NCBI RefSeq assembly: GCF_005405385.1
Contig: NZ_BJDY01000002.1
Coordinates: 248,001 to 312,000, forward strand
Source: Lactiplantibacillus mudanjiangensis
GTDB lineage: Bacteria; Bacillota; Bacilli; Lactobacillales; Lactobacillaceae
DNA length: 64,000 nucleotides
Reading direction: 5' to 3'
Translations under genes and position numbers: made by a program
The notes under the pieces: generated by a model
Told to the model about the DNA's origin: nothing
Databases searched by the model: none
Seen by the model: only the letters and a program-made list of their open reading frames with translations
In this document: piece after piece, positions 62,663 through 64,000 of the stretch
Layout: every line of letters starts with the position of its first letter
How positions within the stretch are numbered: position 1 is the stretch's first letter

Positions 62663-64000
62663 AGATTATTCAGCATTAGCCAAACAAATCATCGATATTA
62701 TCGGTGTTGAAAATATCGAATCCGTGACACACTGTCAAACGCGACTGCGCTTTGTCGTCAAAGATGCCAAAATCATTGATAAAGCCAAGTTAGAAAGTTT
62801 AGATTTAGTCAATGGGGTGTTCTTCGGATCCGGTCAGTATCAAGTGATTATTGGAACTGGGGTTGTCAATGACGTTTACGATGCGATTGAGCACTTGCAC
62901 GTGGTTAACGCCATTTATGGGCAAGAAACGGCGGCGACAACGACTGAATCCAATGACGAACACAAAACAAAGTTGCAACGTTTTATGGCAATGTTATCGG
63001 GGATCTTTATTCCGATCATTCCAGTCATTGCGGCGACGGGGCTATTCTTAGGTTTACAAAGTGCTTTTACTAATGCCCAAGTGCTCAAGTTATTTGGGAT
63101 CACACCAGCCGCAATTCCGGCTAGTTTAAATACGGTGATTTCTGTTTTAACGGGGACGGTTTTCTCATTCTTACCGGCCCTGATTGTCTGGTCAACGTTC
63201 CGGTACTTTAAAGGTACCCCGATTGTCGGGATTGTCATTGGGTTGATGCTCGTCTCACCATCATTGCCAAATGCGTATTCAGTCGCTGGTGGGACTGCCA
63301 AAGCAATTATGTTATTTGGCAAGATTCCCGTGATTGGGAGTCAAGGCTCGGTATTAACCGCATTAGTTGCCGGTTATTTAGGCTGTGTGCTAGAGCATTA
63401 TTTCCACAAACACGTGCCAAATGTTTTAGACCAAATTTTAACGCCATTCTTAACAATGTTAGTCACATTTGCGATTATGATCTTAGGCGTGGGACCGATC
63501 GTTCACAGTATTGAAAATGTGCTGGTTGCTGGAGTTGAAGGCTTAATTCACTTGCCATTTGGGATCGGTGGTTTCTTAATTGGGGCTGCGTATCCATTAA
63601 TGGTATTGGTTGGGATTCATCAAATGATGATTGCCATCGAAACATCATTACTGGCGGCGACAAAATTAAATCCATTGATTACGTTAGAAGCCATGTACGG
63701 TTTTGCCAATTTGGGAGTCGCCTTAGCCATGATCATGCGCGCTAAATCGCAAAAAGCCAAAGCTAACTTTATTGGCGCATTCTCCTCACAACTTTTCGGT
63801 GTTTCTGAACCAACCTTGTTTGGGGTCTTGATTCGTTATAACTTTAAACCACTAATTATTACCGTGTTAACAAGCGGTTTGGGTGCCGGTGTTTTGAGCA
63901 TCTTAAGTGTTGCGGCCAATTCTTACGGATTAGCGGTTGTGCCATCTTACTTGATGTATATTTACAATGTCAGGAATTTATTGATCTATACAATCGTGTC
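62655..64000 (+). CDS. PTS glucose/alpha-glucoside-type EIIBC, partial
   Basis: Starts at ATG 62655, overlapping the glucosidase stop by 8 bp, and stays open to the right edge (448 codons seen). EIIB domain at the N terminus with the phosphorylated Cys in HCQTRLRF (~Cys28) and GQYQVIIGTGVV. EIIC follows from ~residue 110 with many membrane helices; GIHQMMIAIE and GVSEPTLFG are the sugar-site signatures. It imports and phosphorylates a sugar for the upstream GH13 enzyme. An EIIA part, if fused, would lie beyond the window. Confidence 0.93.
   Translation, partial: MSKDYSALAKQIIDIIGVENIESVTHCQTRLRFVVKDAKIIDKAKLESLDLVNGVFFGSGQYQVIIGTGVVNDVYDAIEHLHVVNAIYGQETAATTTESNDEHKTKLQRFMAMLSGIFIPIIPVIAATGLFLGLQSAFTNAQVLKLFGITPAAIPASLNTVISVLTGTVFSFLPALIVWSTFRYFKGTPIVGIVIGLMLVSPSLPNAYSVAGGTAKAIMLFGKIPVIGSQGSVLTALVAGYLGCVLEHYFHKHVPNVLDQILTPFLTMLVTFAIMILGVGPIVHSIENVLVAGVEGLIHLPFGIGGFLIGAAYPLMVLVGIHQMMIAIETSLLAATKLNPLITLEAMYGFANLGVALAMIMRAKSQKAKANFIGAFSSQLFGVSEPTLFGVLIRYNFKPLIITVLTSGLGAGVLSILSVAANSYGLAVVPSYLMYIYNVRNLLIYTIV

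Overview
The window looks like chromosome of a low-to-mid GC lactic acid bacterium of the Lactobacillaceae, most likely Lactiplantibacillus or a close relative. This is an inference from Bacillota-type ribosome binding sites, strong intrinsic terminators, EbsA, DesK/DesR-like signalling, cre-like sites, PyrR attenuation, two P-type ATPases, PTS sugar uptake and many redox and stress accessory genes. I saw no rRNA, tRNA, CRISPR array, phage or intact insertion sequence. Layout. 1-5.8 kb: 3' part of a cation diffusion facilitator gene, a zinc alcohol dehydrogenase, a hexapeptide acetyltransferase, a LysR regulator divergent from a DUF2255 / NmrA-like pair, a small membrane protein and the wreck of a small gene. 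5.8-17.5 kb: a large secreted GH8-like protein, an ABC transporter plus two-component operon (YvfRSTU/Lnr-like order), Kup, a MenA-like prenyltransferase, Dps, a diguanylate cyclase split by an in-frame amber codon, and a nitroreductase. 17.5-25.4 kb: a GH25 cell-wall hydrolase, a decaying XRE regulator-ABC operon (one frameshift, two nonsense codons), an amino-acid oxidase-like flavoprotein, an RNase H-like protein, EbsA and formate-tetrahydrofolate ligase. 25.4-31.3 kb: lspA-rluD, then pyrR-carA-carB behind a promoter and PyrR attenuator. The reading frames of CarA and CarB are open, but the catalytic residues of both proteins have been replaced and CarB is shortened: this looks like a conserved-frame pseudoenzyme module. 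31.3-40.2 kb: assorted hydrolases, LysR, HxlR and TetR regulators, a quinone-reductase-like protein and an unlisted 49-aa gene. 40.2-51.4 kb: a segment bounded by two direct copies of a roughly 450-515 bp structured repeat, carrying a CtpE/Exp7-like cation ATPase, an XRE-TPR regulator with a divergent 44-aa membrane peptide, ThiT, oxidoreductases, a Vat-like acetyltransferase and rsgA behind an unusual leader with a five-codon upstream ORF and a terminator. 51.4-64 kb: a P3A-type ATPase, enolase behind a leader terminator, an AraC-MFS-esterase group, a secreted protein, and a LacI-controlled GH13 glucosidase-PTS operon that runs off the right edge. How it works together: the right end is sugar uptake (PTS import, then intracellular hydrolysis) under a local LacI repressor and probably CcpA. 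The middle combines one-carbon/pyrimidine genes with nucleotide-sensing attenuation. Much of the rest is accessory stress, envelope and redox functions, each beside its own regulator. Four independent loci show recent-looking inactivation, so this strain is shedding signalling and export functions. The best candidates for undescribed biology are the dead CarA/CarB pair under PyrR control, the paired structured repeats, and the regulated leaders of rsgA and enolase.
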